This document shows, piece after piece, positions 1-13,300 of a stretch of 64,000 nt of DNA. Source of the stretch: Micrasema longulum (lineage: Eukaryota; Arthropoda; Insecta; Trichoptera; Brachycentridae). The notes below the pieces were generated by a model that was not told the origin of the DNA, searched no databases, and saw only the letters and a program-made list of their open reading frames with translations. The stretch covers positions 1 through 64,000 of the forward strand of contig JAGVSM010002440.1 of the NCBI GenBank assembly GCA_022494885.1, read 5' to 3'. A program made the translations under genes and the position numbers. Within the stretch, counting starts at the first letter, position 1; each line of letters begins with the position of its first letter.

Positions 1-3000
1 AGGAAGTTAAAATTTATCTTCAGTTTTATCTACAAAGTAAAATTTAGTTTTCTGTATAAAAAATATAATACCTTTTTTTTTCTAAACATGTTTAATTACC
101 GGTTACTGACGAAGATACTTTGAATTTTTATCCAAATAAACACACTTTCACTTTCATACATAAATATCGATATTAGTTTATACCGTCTCAGTATATACCG
201 ATGAAGATAGCCGTTCATAATCGCGTCCCTGGGTCTGATTTCTGGCAGAGAGGACGAGAAATATTGATTCAAAAGGTTATTCTTATTGAAACATTTCATT
301 GTTCTTGGATTGGCATACTGAAGTGTAAGACTGACTGACTTACACCCGTGGAACGAATTGTCAAATAAGGCCGCATTCGGTTTAGGAAGATGTAAATGAT
401 CAAGACGGATGAACAATGAACAGTTTGCTCGCTTGGTAGTTAGCATATTTGGCTTTCTACGACACTGCTTTGCACTATGTCCTTTGTTAAATGTAAAGGT
501 TTATTAAAATACTAATTGCCGCACGTATATCCTGCTGCTATTTATAAAAAAAAGTCTTTCACATGGTAAAATTTCGCTACAAACAATTTTAATTCAAGAA
601 ATTATTACACAAAAAACAACACATTTTCTTGTCTACTTATGGTATCTTTTTTTGCTCCATCTAATACAGCCATTCGGGCGAAAAAACGTTCTTAAATATT
701 TGATATCATTTTATTTTTTCATAATTTGCACAGGGGTGTAGCTGTAGTAATGTTAAACAGTCAATTATGTATCAATAATCGATTCTTAATTATTGTCTTA
801 CATTTATATGATTGTTTGCATGTTTGGTTATCAGTCACAGGAACTCATTCGAAACGGTCAGTAGTAGCGATGTGAAATTTGAACACGTCATTCTAGATGC
901 AATTTTACAATCTTCCGTGCTATTTTCAAGTCAATTTTTGTGCTTCTTCGGTATAAAATAAAACCTAAAAGTTATAGCGACGAGAAATTATAAAATTTAC
1001 AACTTCCTAATAAGAATTTACATCGCATACAAAGTTAAAATATTTTATTTATTGATAAGCAATAAAATGTTTTTAACTCGAACCCGGCAAAACTGCATGA
1101 AAACTCTAGTGTTATCTAATAAAAAGTTCAAGTGTGGGGTCAACGGAAGTTTTGAAGGATGATAACATGGAACAAATATTTTGATAAAATTAATAATTGA
1201 TCAAAGATTACACAAGTTTTATTAGTTGGTGCTCTTCATTTTTTTTCTAACATTAATTATTAATTTTAAGTAAGTTAATTAGGTAGGTACGTAAGATAGG
1301 AATAACTAACATATATATTGCTGACTCTCAAATGCTTGAAAATGTTTAAATGCTAAACAAAAATATGGAAAAAAAAATATTTTACCTTTTCCTCATGACT
1401 GAGTTTGGTGGCTGTACTCTATCATTCGTTTTGTGGTCTGCCTTCAAGTAGTCCTGTTCTGGGCAGAGCGAAGAGCATTTGTCACTGAAGACCACACAGA
1501 GATTTAATTAAATATCTCCATCAGGTAGGTGCGCGACATCTGTATCTTCTTCCCTCCACTCCACCCATCAGAACAATCATATCGAGGCTGTCTCTCCTGG
1601 CAATGTTTCCAAAATATTGTTGGATTTGCCTGTAACATATAGTTTAAAACCGATCCCGAATATTTGTTCCCTCTGACTCCTACATGTTTATGTTTCTACT
1701 CAGTATAAAAATAATGAGAAAATCAAAGTTTGGACAAGATGAACCTTCGTATTTTTGGTAATTCTTCGATCCTTTCATTTTTCGACAAGTCTAGCCTTAG
1801 TGTTCCGCCTTTATATTTTTTTGTCACAACCACCGGTGTCACTAATTTATACTGTTTAATAATTCCTTTTCCATAATTTTAAAAATAATTTTATAATTTA
1901 GCCCTGTTATAGCAGAATACATTGTCGTCAAATTATTATTGTTATTAAAGATCATAAATACGCCGGTCATCTTACATGCGTGTGCCACCCATCACTGTCA
2001 ATAACCAGCTGAACCTCTTTGACACAAACACCTGCAACAGAACAACGTCTCTGTCTTCTTTGTTATGCGATATATCTTTATGCTCTCTCTTATACAGATT
2101 TATTGCTGTATTGGCCGACATTCACTCTTCGCGTAGCACGGATAAATATTTTTTGTATTAAAATCCAACGTAGTTGTACAAATTTTACTTTCCAAATCCA
2201 GTGTGAAAATGTCTATTTGAAGATTGCGGAAAAATACAACATTATCATTTTAAAAAATAAGATAGATGTATCGAGTCTTGTATCGTATGCAGACTTGTGT
2301 GACATCACAGCCACACAAGAGTTAATGGCTCCTACAGACCTCATTTCATTAGTCCTACGTCTCTTATTTAAACGGCTCTTAAGGCCTCGCCTTTTCAGTA
2401 AAACAATTTATTTGTCATCAAATGTAATGATTGATTGTCATCATATTATATCTGACTACCCTGACGGGGAAACTACACGATGGTTGTTTTTTACTAGACC
2501 AGTCACTCTTAACAATTTGTCACTCACAGCATGCAATATGAAAAAAAATAATTTTAAAAGTATAAAATCAGTCAAAAACTAGTTTAAAAATAAGAAGAGA
2601 AAAACATGCATTTTGAAAAGTAAAAGTAAATTTAGTTATAATAGAAATTTAATGAGAAAAAAAATACAATAACAAAATTGGTAAAAAAAAAACAAAAATT
2701 CATGGAATGTTGATATTCCAAAATTGAATCAATAAGTTTTTAAAATGCATTGCGCCCCCGAGGGTAATGGATAATGCGCTTTTTCATATGCACAAAAGGT
2801 TGAATACCTACCAATATAAAGGATAAATGCCTACCCTTTGAGATCACCAAAATTAAATGAGATTTATCTCAAGGAAGTTCTGTGCTGTAATTCTGTGTAG
2901 TGGTTAATTTCAACGAACACCATTTTTAATGTGTCTAAATGTTTGTAGACTGAATTCTAAATTCCTAAAAGTCAACAAATTAGAGAATTGAGACAATGTA

Positions 3001-3339
3001 AAATGTTTGAATTGGCAAAATTGTAAATTTGAAAGATTGTTCAAAGTTACCACTTAAACTAGCCAACGATAGGGCATAAGTCGTAATCCCTGTAAATGCC
3101 TAAACTTTCATGTTATCTTCTCAAAAATGTTCTCAATATTCGTTTTTCTAATAATACTATTAATCTTTATTGTAAGATTACAATTTTTGTTTCTTTTAGG
3201 TATGTTTAATATCATAAGTTTGCAGGCCAGAAGGAACATTGCCTTGCGTGTAATGTATCTTTGTCATGTTGGTATTACCAGTTTTAGACTCTTCCTCTCG
3301 AATTGTGCACTTTTCTCTGTTTCAATCCACTGCAACCTA
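1..3339. other. Intergenic, repeat-rich, no supported gene
   Basis: AT-rich DNA upstream of the P450 array. The open frames here (96-446 minus, 2019-2582 plus) have no recognisable domain and no convincing splice context. About 830-910 resembles 22430-22520, including a shared stretch that reads roughly GAAACGG(C/T)(G/C)AGTAGTAG, so both belong to an old dispersed repeat. About 2860-3120 is a decayed copy of the palindromic MITE family seen intact at 31540-31834. A more GC-rich patch at about 1380-1660 looks like transposon debris, but I cannot assign it. Confidence 0.5.
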
Positions 3340-3770
3340 TGAAATAGCTGGCGGGTTTTCGTACGAGGTTTTCCCAGAGCACAAATTATTTCATACCCAA
3401 AACCAGTACGACTTTTGATCAGAGACATCTCTCATTTATCGTACCAAGAGAGTTCAATATTTTGGAAGAGAGTATTAAGCTCTCAAGGACAAAAACTATT
3501 TTCAAGATAGGAATTAAGGACTGGAAATTCCTCGATGATTTTCCGAATGTTTGAATTTACTGTTTACCATATTAATGTGCCATAAATTTGTTTTTTTGAA
3601 TTATTTTTTGTGTTTCTGATCCTATATTAATTTGTGGTGATATACTCATGTGTCTGCGTAAACTAATTACTCGTCCCATCTCAACATAGGACTTTTAGTC
3701 CCATGGAGTTGGGACTTACGTCTCAAATAATGTGCAACAAACTAATGTTTGTAAATAAATAAATAAATAA
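3340..3770 (+). mobile_element. LINE 3' end fragment
   Basis: From about 3400 to 3530 the plus strand reads SFIVPREFNILEESIKL then a basic stretch. This resembles the C-terminal tail of non-LTR retrotransposon ORF2 proteins (usually FxVPRxWNSLP...FKxxLK). It is followed by a 3' UTR-like stretch that ends in an (AAAT)n tail at about 3752-3770. It is a 5'-truncated relic; the family was judged by eye. Confidence 0.5.
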
Positions 3771-4392
3771 TATTTCATAATGTGTATTAAGTGAGTTATT
3801 CGTCATTGTTTACTATTGTTTTTATGGACTATATGTTGGACCTTAATATTCTATTGTGATTTTTTAAACATATTTTTGTAATTATTTAATTGGCCGTCGT
3901 GCTGTATTGTTCATTTAAATAAACTCCCTAAGCGGTGTAATTGAGTACTTGTCTACGAAATATCGGACAAACTCAAAGTATTGTTAAATAACACAACTTA
4001 GTATTCAGGTACGACGGGGTTAAAAGTGAAAACATAACAAAAATATTAATCACCACTTTTACAATGTTGTCATTTGGTTTGATTTAACTAACAAAGAAAT
4101 TAGTTACTTATATACATGCTACATACGTAATATGTATATTATATGAATAAATAGTGGTTTTTAACATCTAATTTAAGATCATCAACTAGCAATATACCTT
4201 TTATATACGTATGTATTACGCAGCTCCCATAATAATTCAGACTTAAATCAGTCATCATTGTATCGCCGACCCGTAATGTATACATGTTCTACCTTTACCG
4301 ATTGTTTACACAAACAAATCAACAGTCAACCAAACAAATTGAATTAAATAATATCAAACCGTGAATTTCATTTTTACATTTGATTCGCAACC

Positions 4393-7300
4393 ATGTTGTT
4401 AATTTTACTCTCCATGTTTTTAATGTCAATATATTTATTTTTCCACAATAAACGAGTGAAAGATCAATTAAAAAGTTTGCCAGGACCTGTCGGATATCCT
4501 TTTGTTGGTAATGGACTTGAATTATCAGCAGGAGGACCAGAAGGTAAATACAATGACTAATTTTATCATTTTTAAATATCATGAAACTTTCATAAACAGC
4601 TAATATTTATATTATATAAATTTTTACTATACAAATTTATATTATTATTATGAAAGTGTAAGGTGTCTATTTTACGAATTACTAAAACGTCACATTGTCG
4701 GATTTTTTTATTTTAACTGTTTATTGAATGCATTTAATTATTTTTAATTTTTTCCGTTTTTTACATTTATTTTTATAAATGCATATATGTTCTTTTGTTG
4801 TTACCCTTTTTTTTAATGTGTCGTTTTATTAATGTATTAATGTGGGTATTAGGTATAAACATAAAAAGAATACACTATTCTTATCTGGATAAAAATTGCA
4901 TCCACCTTTTTTGCTAATACTGGAAAAGAGGTACTTTTAATAAATATTACATATAACCACAAGCCGACTTTTTTATGTTTATCGTTCTCGAGACATACTT
5001 ATCTCAACTCTTAAACTAACAACTATGGTTAAGGTGTATAGTGGGGTTTCAATGTTAGTGTAATTAGTGTCCTGACGAAGAGACGGGTACGTCTAGAAAC
5101 TGATAGACAGAAAATTCAATTAGCAGTTACATGTATACAAATAGGTACTAACATTAGTGAAATGTTTGACCAACAAGTTTATGCTTTCAATTGATATAAA
5201 CATTATTATTTTGTTGGTTGGTTGGAATTATCTTTTTGTCAGCCTTGTGATCTAGTGGTTAGCACGTTTGTATCTTGTTCAATTCCCGAAATGATTAGCA
5301 TAAAATACTTATTTAATAATAAGGTACCTATCCCACCTGAACTATTAAAGATGGGACAGAAATGAGTCAACTTATTCTACTAGAACAAACGTATACTATT
5401 TGTACCACTCAATGGATGATATTGATATTTTTACTTACATTACTGAGCGACGTGGATGCTAACGACAAGTCTAACTCGTTAGCGTCCACGTCACGAACCC
5501 TGGGCAATAGGATCACATTCATAAAAGTGTGATCACAGCAGATAACGAGAGGATGAAAGGCGAGTTTCTGGCGCCTCTAAACCAGGACCAACCAGCTAAG
5601 GAAAGGTAACCCCGACTAAAAAATCCACTAGAAAAAGCATCGGCAAAACACTCTGGTCATCTTTTACCGGGAATCACTACAGCGAGTACATCAGTAAGCA
5701 GTCGTCCTGGCTGCGGAATATAAAAATAGCGCGGTACAGAAATGCTTTTGCTGCGGTGATCGCCAACGTCGGGGGAACCCGACAAGGCACAGAAAGAAGA
5801 AGAAAATATTACTGAGACAAGATTGTACTATTTGTGGCACAGAAAATATGACACAAATGCGCAAACTTTTTTAATTAAATAAGTTGTTTATTTATGTTTT
5901 GTGTAGTCGTGTAAGTGTACTGTTAATACCATTAATGTCGGCTACGTTGTGTAGTGGTCAGCACATTTTCCTACCATGCAAAAAGTCTCGGGTTTGATTC
6001 CTGACATGATTGACATGAAATATTTATTTCAAAGGGTGATTTAATACTAGAATATATCATGGTCTCTGGACAGGCACCTGAAGCGTAAGACAGATAGTCT
6101 TACCTTCATGTAACAAAAAAAAAATAACGAGAAACCCTGCGATTAGTTTACCAATACAGTGACCTATGCACTAGGTACGGGAATCGAATTATGAAAAATT
6201 GATGATTATGAATTTCAACAGATGGTCCAAAATCCAATCCGTATAATCGAGGTTCGGATAATCGAGGTTTTACCGTAAATTGAAGTGAGAGTCACTGATA
6301 TAAAATCATTGGTCCAACAATTGAAATACCATTGATACACATTATAATTGTATTTCATTGATGACGTTACTTGGTAATTAAACAATAATCACAACGATTT
6401 TTTTTTGACAAGAAAAATACAGTACGTATTCATTTATTCATACGCAGCGTGACCCGGAATATTTTCGGCTATAATTTGATTGTTTTGAACAACAGAAGCA
6501 ATTAACAATTCGATTGAAAAATTGTATTTTGATTTCATTTTTATCAACAGGTACCTATCATAAAATATATTATTTTTAGTATGTTATTTTTGCTACAAAA
6601 ATATTTTGAAGGTTATAACAAATCAATAATACGTAAATCCTTATTGTTCATTATATTTACAATTTGCTAAATGCAAAATTATAAAACAAAGGTAGGTAAA
6701 CGCGGATAAATAGTGGACTAATTGCCACGAGCAATTTATTCTAGCAGGCCGACCAAGTGCTTATAAAAAGAATATAATGATTAATGTTTTTTTTAATAAT
6801 TAAAAAAGGAAAAATTTTGATTTAATAAAAGTTAAGCTAACATTTTATACATTAACACTATAGTGGCATTTTTTACAATTTTTATATTTAATTAATATAT
6901 TTACAATCGTGCATACAGGACCTCTGAATCTCACATACATCAATAAAGGTTTCAGCTATTTTACTTCAACAGTCTTTTTTACTTCGGAAGTCAACAAATC
7001 GAAGAATGTGGTTATTTGAACATTTGTGAATGTTACACATTGTGTAAAGTGGTCACTCAAACCAGCTAATGTCACTCAAAACAGTAAATGCCTAGACTTC
7101 CATACTTTTTCTTACAAAACTTCTTACAAAAAAGTCTTTCTTATTTATAAATTGTATATTTATTATTGTTTGTTCAATACTTACTGTAAAGTAGAATGAA
7201 TGTATGTAATATTGGTATTACGTTTATTGATTGGAAAAAATATTCTCAAAAGAAATTCATTCTTATTTTTTTTTTTTTTTTTTACTTTGCAATGGCCTTT

Positions 7301-10300
7301 GCACGAACATTTGAATTAGGTACTTAAGTATATATTCATCGAGCGATATTCTCAAAAAAAGAAAAGATTTTTCAAAAATATTTTCACTACATTATTTGAT
7401 GGTTTCAGTATTAGAAAGTTAAGATATTCAAATTATAACACACAAATTACATAAACTTTAAATTTTAGGATCTAAGTCAAATACTTTAAAACGTGTTGTG
7501 TTAGACTCCGAAAACTGATGTAAATTCTACATTTGCACACTAATATCTACCGGTTTGATAAAAATAATTAATGTCGTTATCTTTAAATACTTAATCAACA
7601 AAATCTGAATTTTATGCTAGCCACGGGGACCACATCCCGATTTTAATCATTCATTTTCTGTTTCCACACTCATCCTTCTTTCAATATAAATTTCCGTCGC
7701 ACGTTTCTTTTTTTTTTTTGTATTTATTAACAATTTTAAAAAACCCGTTAGGGTTACATTAGAAATTTAATATTGTCTAGTCATTTTATGTCTCGTCTAG
7801 TCTAGTTAGTTCAGTCATCATGTGCTTTTTCAGATTGATTTTAAATTTGTCTCCATTAAAAGTTTTCAAGTAGTAAGGTAGGTCGTTGTAGTGTAGTGTA
7901 GTCTAAACTTATTTTCTAAATATGTATATTAAAATTACACCATTTCTTAAGCTTTCACAATTCAATTGATGGCAATTTCACGTACATTCTTAATGTACCT
8001 TCATAATTTTGTAACGAATGAGAAAGTTGCGGATCTACAAAATGTCAACTTTACGAGTGAGCGAAAAATACTTTCTTGTTATTTTTACAAATAGATTAAA
8101 ACTTTGAAATCAGATTGCATAATCTTTTTTTTTTGTGTATATAATTTGAGTATTTAAGGAAGATTTAATACATTTATTTTGTTAGGTCTACATGTTTTCA
8201 TAAATAGCTCATTATTACATACATATTTTGATTTTTCCGGGGTTCTTTATAAAAATACATTATTTCAGACGACGAGCGCCCGACGCGGAAACGCGAAGTT
8301 GATTAATTTATTTAATAAAGGTATTATTTGCTTATAGGCTGTTTTTATTAAAACAATTGTCTCCTTATTCATTTAAAATACTTTATTTTGTATTTAGTAC
8401 TATGTACGTCAAGTGTGTACCTATAGATTATTAATTCATGGGGGTGAGGGTTAGGAAGGGCAGTCTATATAAATATCTATCAAACGTAACTTTCGTTTTA
8501 TGAACTATAAAAATGAGTAGTCTCTACCAGCATCATCTTTATTATTTCCCTTGTCACTCTTAATGGTGCATTTTATTGCAACATTTCTCAATCTGACGAC
8601 AAGATAATTGGTCTACGCAACAAATCTTGTTCAGAGAATATGAAATACAATGACATTGAAAATCACGTGTTCAAATAGTACCGAGTTAGTTTTTATGCCT
8701 TACTTATTTCATATAAAGTTTATCACTTATTAAAATTAAAATTAATATTTTATGTCGACTTTGATAGGAATCGAATACAGGACCTTAACCTGATTTTCTT
8801 TTCCAGGTTTTTAACTGAAAGTAGCTATCGAGTCAAAAATGCTCTACCTGGCTTCAGTTTTTATTTGGCAATGATTGATTAAGTTGATAATTTATTATAA
8901 AAACAACATTTTTTGTAAATATTTTTTTGTATTTATTTGTATTTAATTCACCGTTCTTCCATTTGGTCCAACAAAGCACTATGAAATATAATTGTATTGT
9001 ATTTTTAAAGTTCAACCTGTTATGGCTTGAGAAGGTACTTTATACTGTTTCAAGGCGATCAACTGTATGTTATTGCGCTCTTGAAATAAGATGCGTATTA
9101 ATAAAAACACTCTGTTACTCTAATAAAAAGGTACATCAATATTAAATATGGTAATTACACCGACACTTACAGGTTCAAGTCGTATGGACATTCAATAAGT
9201 GTGCGAAGGTTATCCCTTTCATTCCAAAGAATGATTTTTGATTAATTATTTAAAAAAAAAGTTTAACGCAAAAACGTGATTACACGCTTATTTGAAAAAA
9301 TATTTTTTGAATTCAATATACTTTTATATGAGCATAAGAGATGATAAAAAAAATATATTTTAAAATAGTGCTTCTCTTCTAAAACCAGTTTTAACAGTTG
9401 TACGAAAATAATTTACACCGTTACAAATGACAAAAAAAAAAACGTATCTTGGCTCGTGATAATTAACAAAAAATCGATCCAAAAATAAGAAGATCGTTTA
9501 AAAAAATAACTATCAAAGCGATGCATGTCGCTGCGCGATTACTAAGAAATAATAAAACGATAGATCAAAAAGCCTAAGCACTACAATAAAGATATTAAGC
9601 ATAATTTTTTGAAATTGTTTTACAGAACAGTTGTTTTTTCGAGACGTTAACTGTTACAACTGGTACTCAAAAATGACCGAAAATCTTAATTTTAATGTGC
9701 ATAGCCTTGATGCTTGTAAATTCACCAACGCATTGGTATTTGTTGTTGGAATGACGCTTTATAAAACTATGAGATGAGTTTTGATTTTTGAATACGTAAA
9801 TCGCTTCTCTATATCAAAAAGAAAATAATGATATCAAATAGAAAATAATGTAATGTAATCATAGTCTAACATAGTCTAACATAAAATAAACGGAAAAAAT
9901 GTTTATTTTCCATTATTTTGAAAAACATAAATAAAATTGAAATGAAACGTTTTAAAAACTTTTGTTGAACTAAAGCTATTATATTTCTATGTAAATAATA
10001 TATGTTTGGAAAAATAAACAAACAATAAAAAAATAAAATAAAATAAAAAATTTTAAAAAAATCCAATGACAAGCTATAATAATACATTCATTAGTATTTT
10101 AGAACAGTAGAAAATAAGATCCTTAAATTAGATATACAAGTTAGGTTAGAATATTGAAACTAGTTTGACATGACTACGTGTATTCTGTATTCTCATATTA
10201 AGTTTACGATTTATGTTTAATAAATAACTAATCTGCAGAAAGTAAGTTTATGTAAAATTAATGTTTCGTAAAAAAAATAAATTGTTTGTAAAACGCTAAA

Positions 10301-13300
10301 TTGGTTTTATTGCGTCGATCGTTTTATTTTAATATTGTTTATTTACTATATGTTTTAGTATCTTTTTACATGTGTATGGGACGGGTTAATTGTAATTATA
10401 TTTGCATTCTGAACCACGAGTAAGTAGATCAAGAGCATTGTGTAACTCTGGTCTTCTATAGTAAATATCATTAACATATTGTAAAGTGTGTACCTACATA
10501 AAAGACATCAGTATTAATAAAAATGATTAATTTCTAGCATAATGACATAAATTTTCTTTTTCTTTTCAGATTACTTTTCCACTATGTGTGGATACCACGA
10601 AAAGTATGGAAATCGGTGTCGTATATTTCTGGGAGAACAAATGGTTGTACTAATGGCTGATCCCAAAGATATAGAGGTATTTTTTACACCGTAATAAAAA
10701 CCAAGCAACCTAGAAAAATGTGTAAAAATAAAACTTAATTTAATCAATGCAAAATAAACATATTATACAAAAGACATCTCTACTTTTCTTTAGGTATTAA
10801 ATTGAAATTATGATTCAAATTGAGTTGAATTTTGTTGTTAAATAACAGTTTTTATTTTTTGTAGTTAATTTTTAAAAATGTTCCTGTGGCAAAAAACGTG
10901 ATTTTAAACTTATTATATTAAACATTAAGGTGAAGGTATTTATATTTCGTAGGTGGTTGCTTTACGGTTTTCCTTGGGATTTAAATAAATGCTGAAGTTT
11001 TTTTTTTCTTTCAGATTGTTTTATCAAATAAAGAATTTATAGAAAAATCGCTGGAATATAGATTTTTTATTCCATGGCTTGGAACCGGCTTATTAACAAG
11101 TACAGGTAATCAATGGATTTGTATAATGTTATTTATTTAAGGGTGTATTTTAATAATAAAATATATCGATTACTTAAATTTACCTCTTAATGCTCATATA
11201 CCCTTGTTTTTACGGTTCAATTCGATCGAAGCATAAAATTATTTTATTTATTTAAAGATGTGTTACTATTATTACTTTGTTGAAATATTTTGTGTTTATT
11301 TTTACTATTATTTATTAACGGAATTGAATTATCATATAACTGAAAATTATTCATTACACATTGCCATGTATTATTAAATAGCTTTTTTGCATTCCATTTC
11401 TTGACACGTATAATTTTTTATTATGTACATATTTTAATTAATATTTTGTACATTATTTTGATTATTTCGTATCTTCTTAAAAAATTTGTAAATGTTTTGA
11501 TTTGTATATAGAAGAGACCCTTAACACGGAATTTTCTAACAAGTTGGGACATAAAAAAAAATATGATTGTGCTATGATTGCACTGTGTATTGTGTGCATT
11601 AAATAAATAAATAAAAAAAACGTAAAAATATATATTTGTAAATAATAAACAAAGAATGCTTAGTACGGAATCAGTTCACTTAAATGACTTGTTTTGTATA
11701 AAAAAATCGCAACTCTAGTCTAATAATTATCAGCATGAAAATTTTTTAAATTGTTTAACCAAAAAAAAATAAATTGCATGCTAACGACAGCATCAAGTTT
11801 AATTTAATAAAACTGTAATGTAACTACATAATAACATAATAAATATTCATAAATAACGAAGTACAGTGTGGGTATTATAATTTTATATTATATTCGTAGT
11901 TAACAGAGAAATTCACAGTTTTTACAAAATATAGTTGACAAATAAAACACTGCAAATTTCAAAATGTCTAAATTTATTAAGAAATAATTTTTATATAACG
12001 CCTTTTTACGGAATTTTGAATGTTATTTTAAATTTAACATTTCAAGCACTTATTTTGCGATTTCAAATGTTAAATAATTTAACCACGTATTTTGAATTAA
12101 AATCACTAAGCTTATTTAAATAGGAATTTATTTCAGAACACAAATGTTCCTTTGTCAAAAAAACACAACTGAATATTTTTAATTTTGCAGTAAGTTTGGT
12201 GAAAACCTTCAGTAAGATTAAAAATATTGTCGAAAATATCAATCTGTACTGTTATTTATCTACCTAAATTATGCAAGACATATCCAAGTTTAAAAAAATA
12301 TTTTTTGTACGTGTCGTAATCAACACATAATATTTTTATTTTAGACGAGAAGTGGAAGAAGCATAGAAGAGTGATTACACCAGCATTTCATTTTAAAATT
12401 TTGGAAAACTTTGTTCAAGTATTCGACACTCAAAGTGATATATTTATAAAAATGTTAAGTGCGAAAGCGGACAACACAAAGTTTGATATATATCCATTCA
12501 TTACTCTTTGCGCTCTTGACATTATTTGTGGTAAGTGTATGATTCTAATCAAATTCTGCCTACAGTATATTCACGGAAACTGGACCGCTGTGCACGTGCC
12601 AACCGCGAGCCCACTGCGTGATATCGCATGATTGGCCCATTTCACATCACGGAAAAAATTTACACGGCATGATAAAACATAATACGTCGACCGATTTTAA
12701 TTTTTTTACCATTATTTATTTACTTAATGCCTGGTAAACGCAATAAACAGTGTACCAGAGACCGACTAATCTCCAGTCGATTTCCTTTCGCAAGACCTGA
12801 GAGTACTCGCTAAATTTAAATAATGATTTTGAAAAAATTATCATTAAAATCCATTTTCTGAAGTTTAACTATAGTATTTGAATCGGGTTGTGGTCCCGTG
12901 GCTAGTGTTGCGGACTCGCGGATCAGAGGTCCGAGGTTCGAACCGCACTCTACCCCAACTTGATTTCCGTTTTCTAGTAGTGAGTTATTTATAACTCGTT
13001 GAAAATGGTCACTGAAATTGAAATATTTGTGTAAATTACTATGGAATTTTATTTAAGTGAGGACATTATTTTTTTTATTTATTTAACTTTTTGTTAATTT
13101 CTTCCGACCAACCAATAAAATAATTCTTTTATTTTTATGATTCATGTGAAAACATATTCAATAGAAAATAAAGATGCTAAAGATATATAAAAATAGAAAT
13201 AAATATATTTGCATATAAATTACCTTAAATCAATACATATATAGAAAAAAAAGGAAAAAGAGAAGAGATTAAAGAAGAGAAAGGAGATGTTCCTTCAGAC

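Noticed and set aside
96..446. 116-codon minus-strand open frame
   Set aside because: Isolated, low-complexity surroundings, no domain or splice partner. Possibly transposon debris.
2019..2582. 187-codon plus-strand open frame
   Set aside because: There is no recognisable domain and the composition is transposon-like. It might be a decayed LINE tail, but the motifs are too weak to claim a gene.
4319..4582. Minus-strand frame over exon 1 of P450 copy 1
   Set aside because: It is the antisense shadow of a real coding exon.
12881..12965. tRNA-like segment with good A and B boxes
   Set aside because: Repeated at several sites with a common non-tRNA body and no closed acceptor stem, so it is a SINE head, not a tRNA gene.
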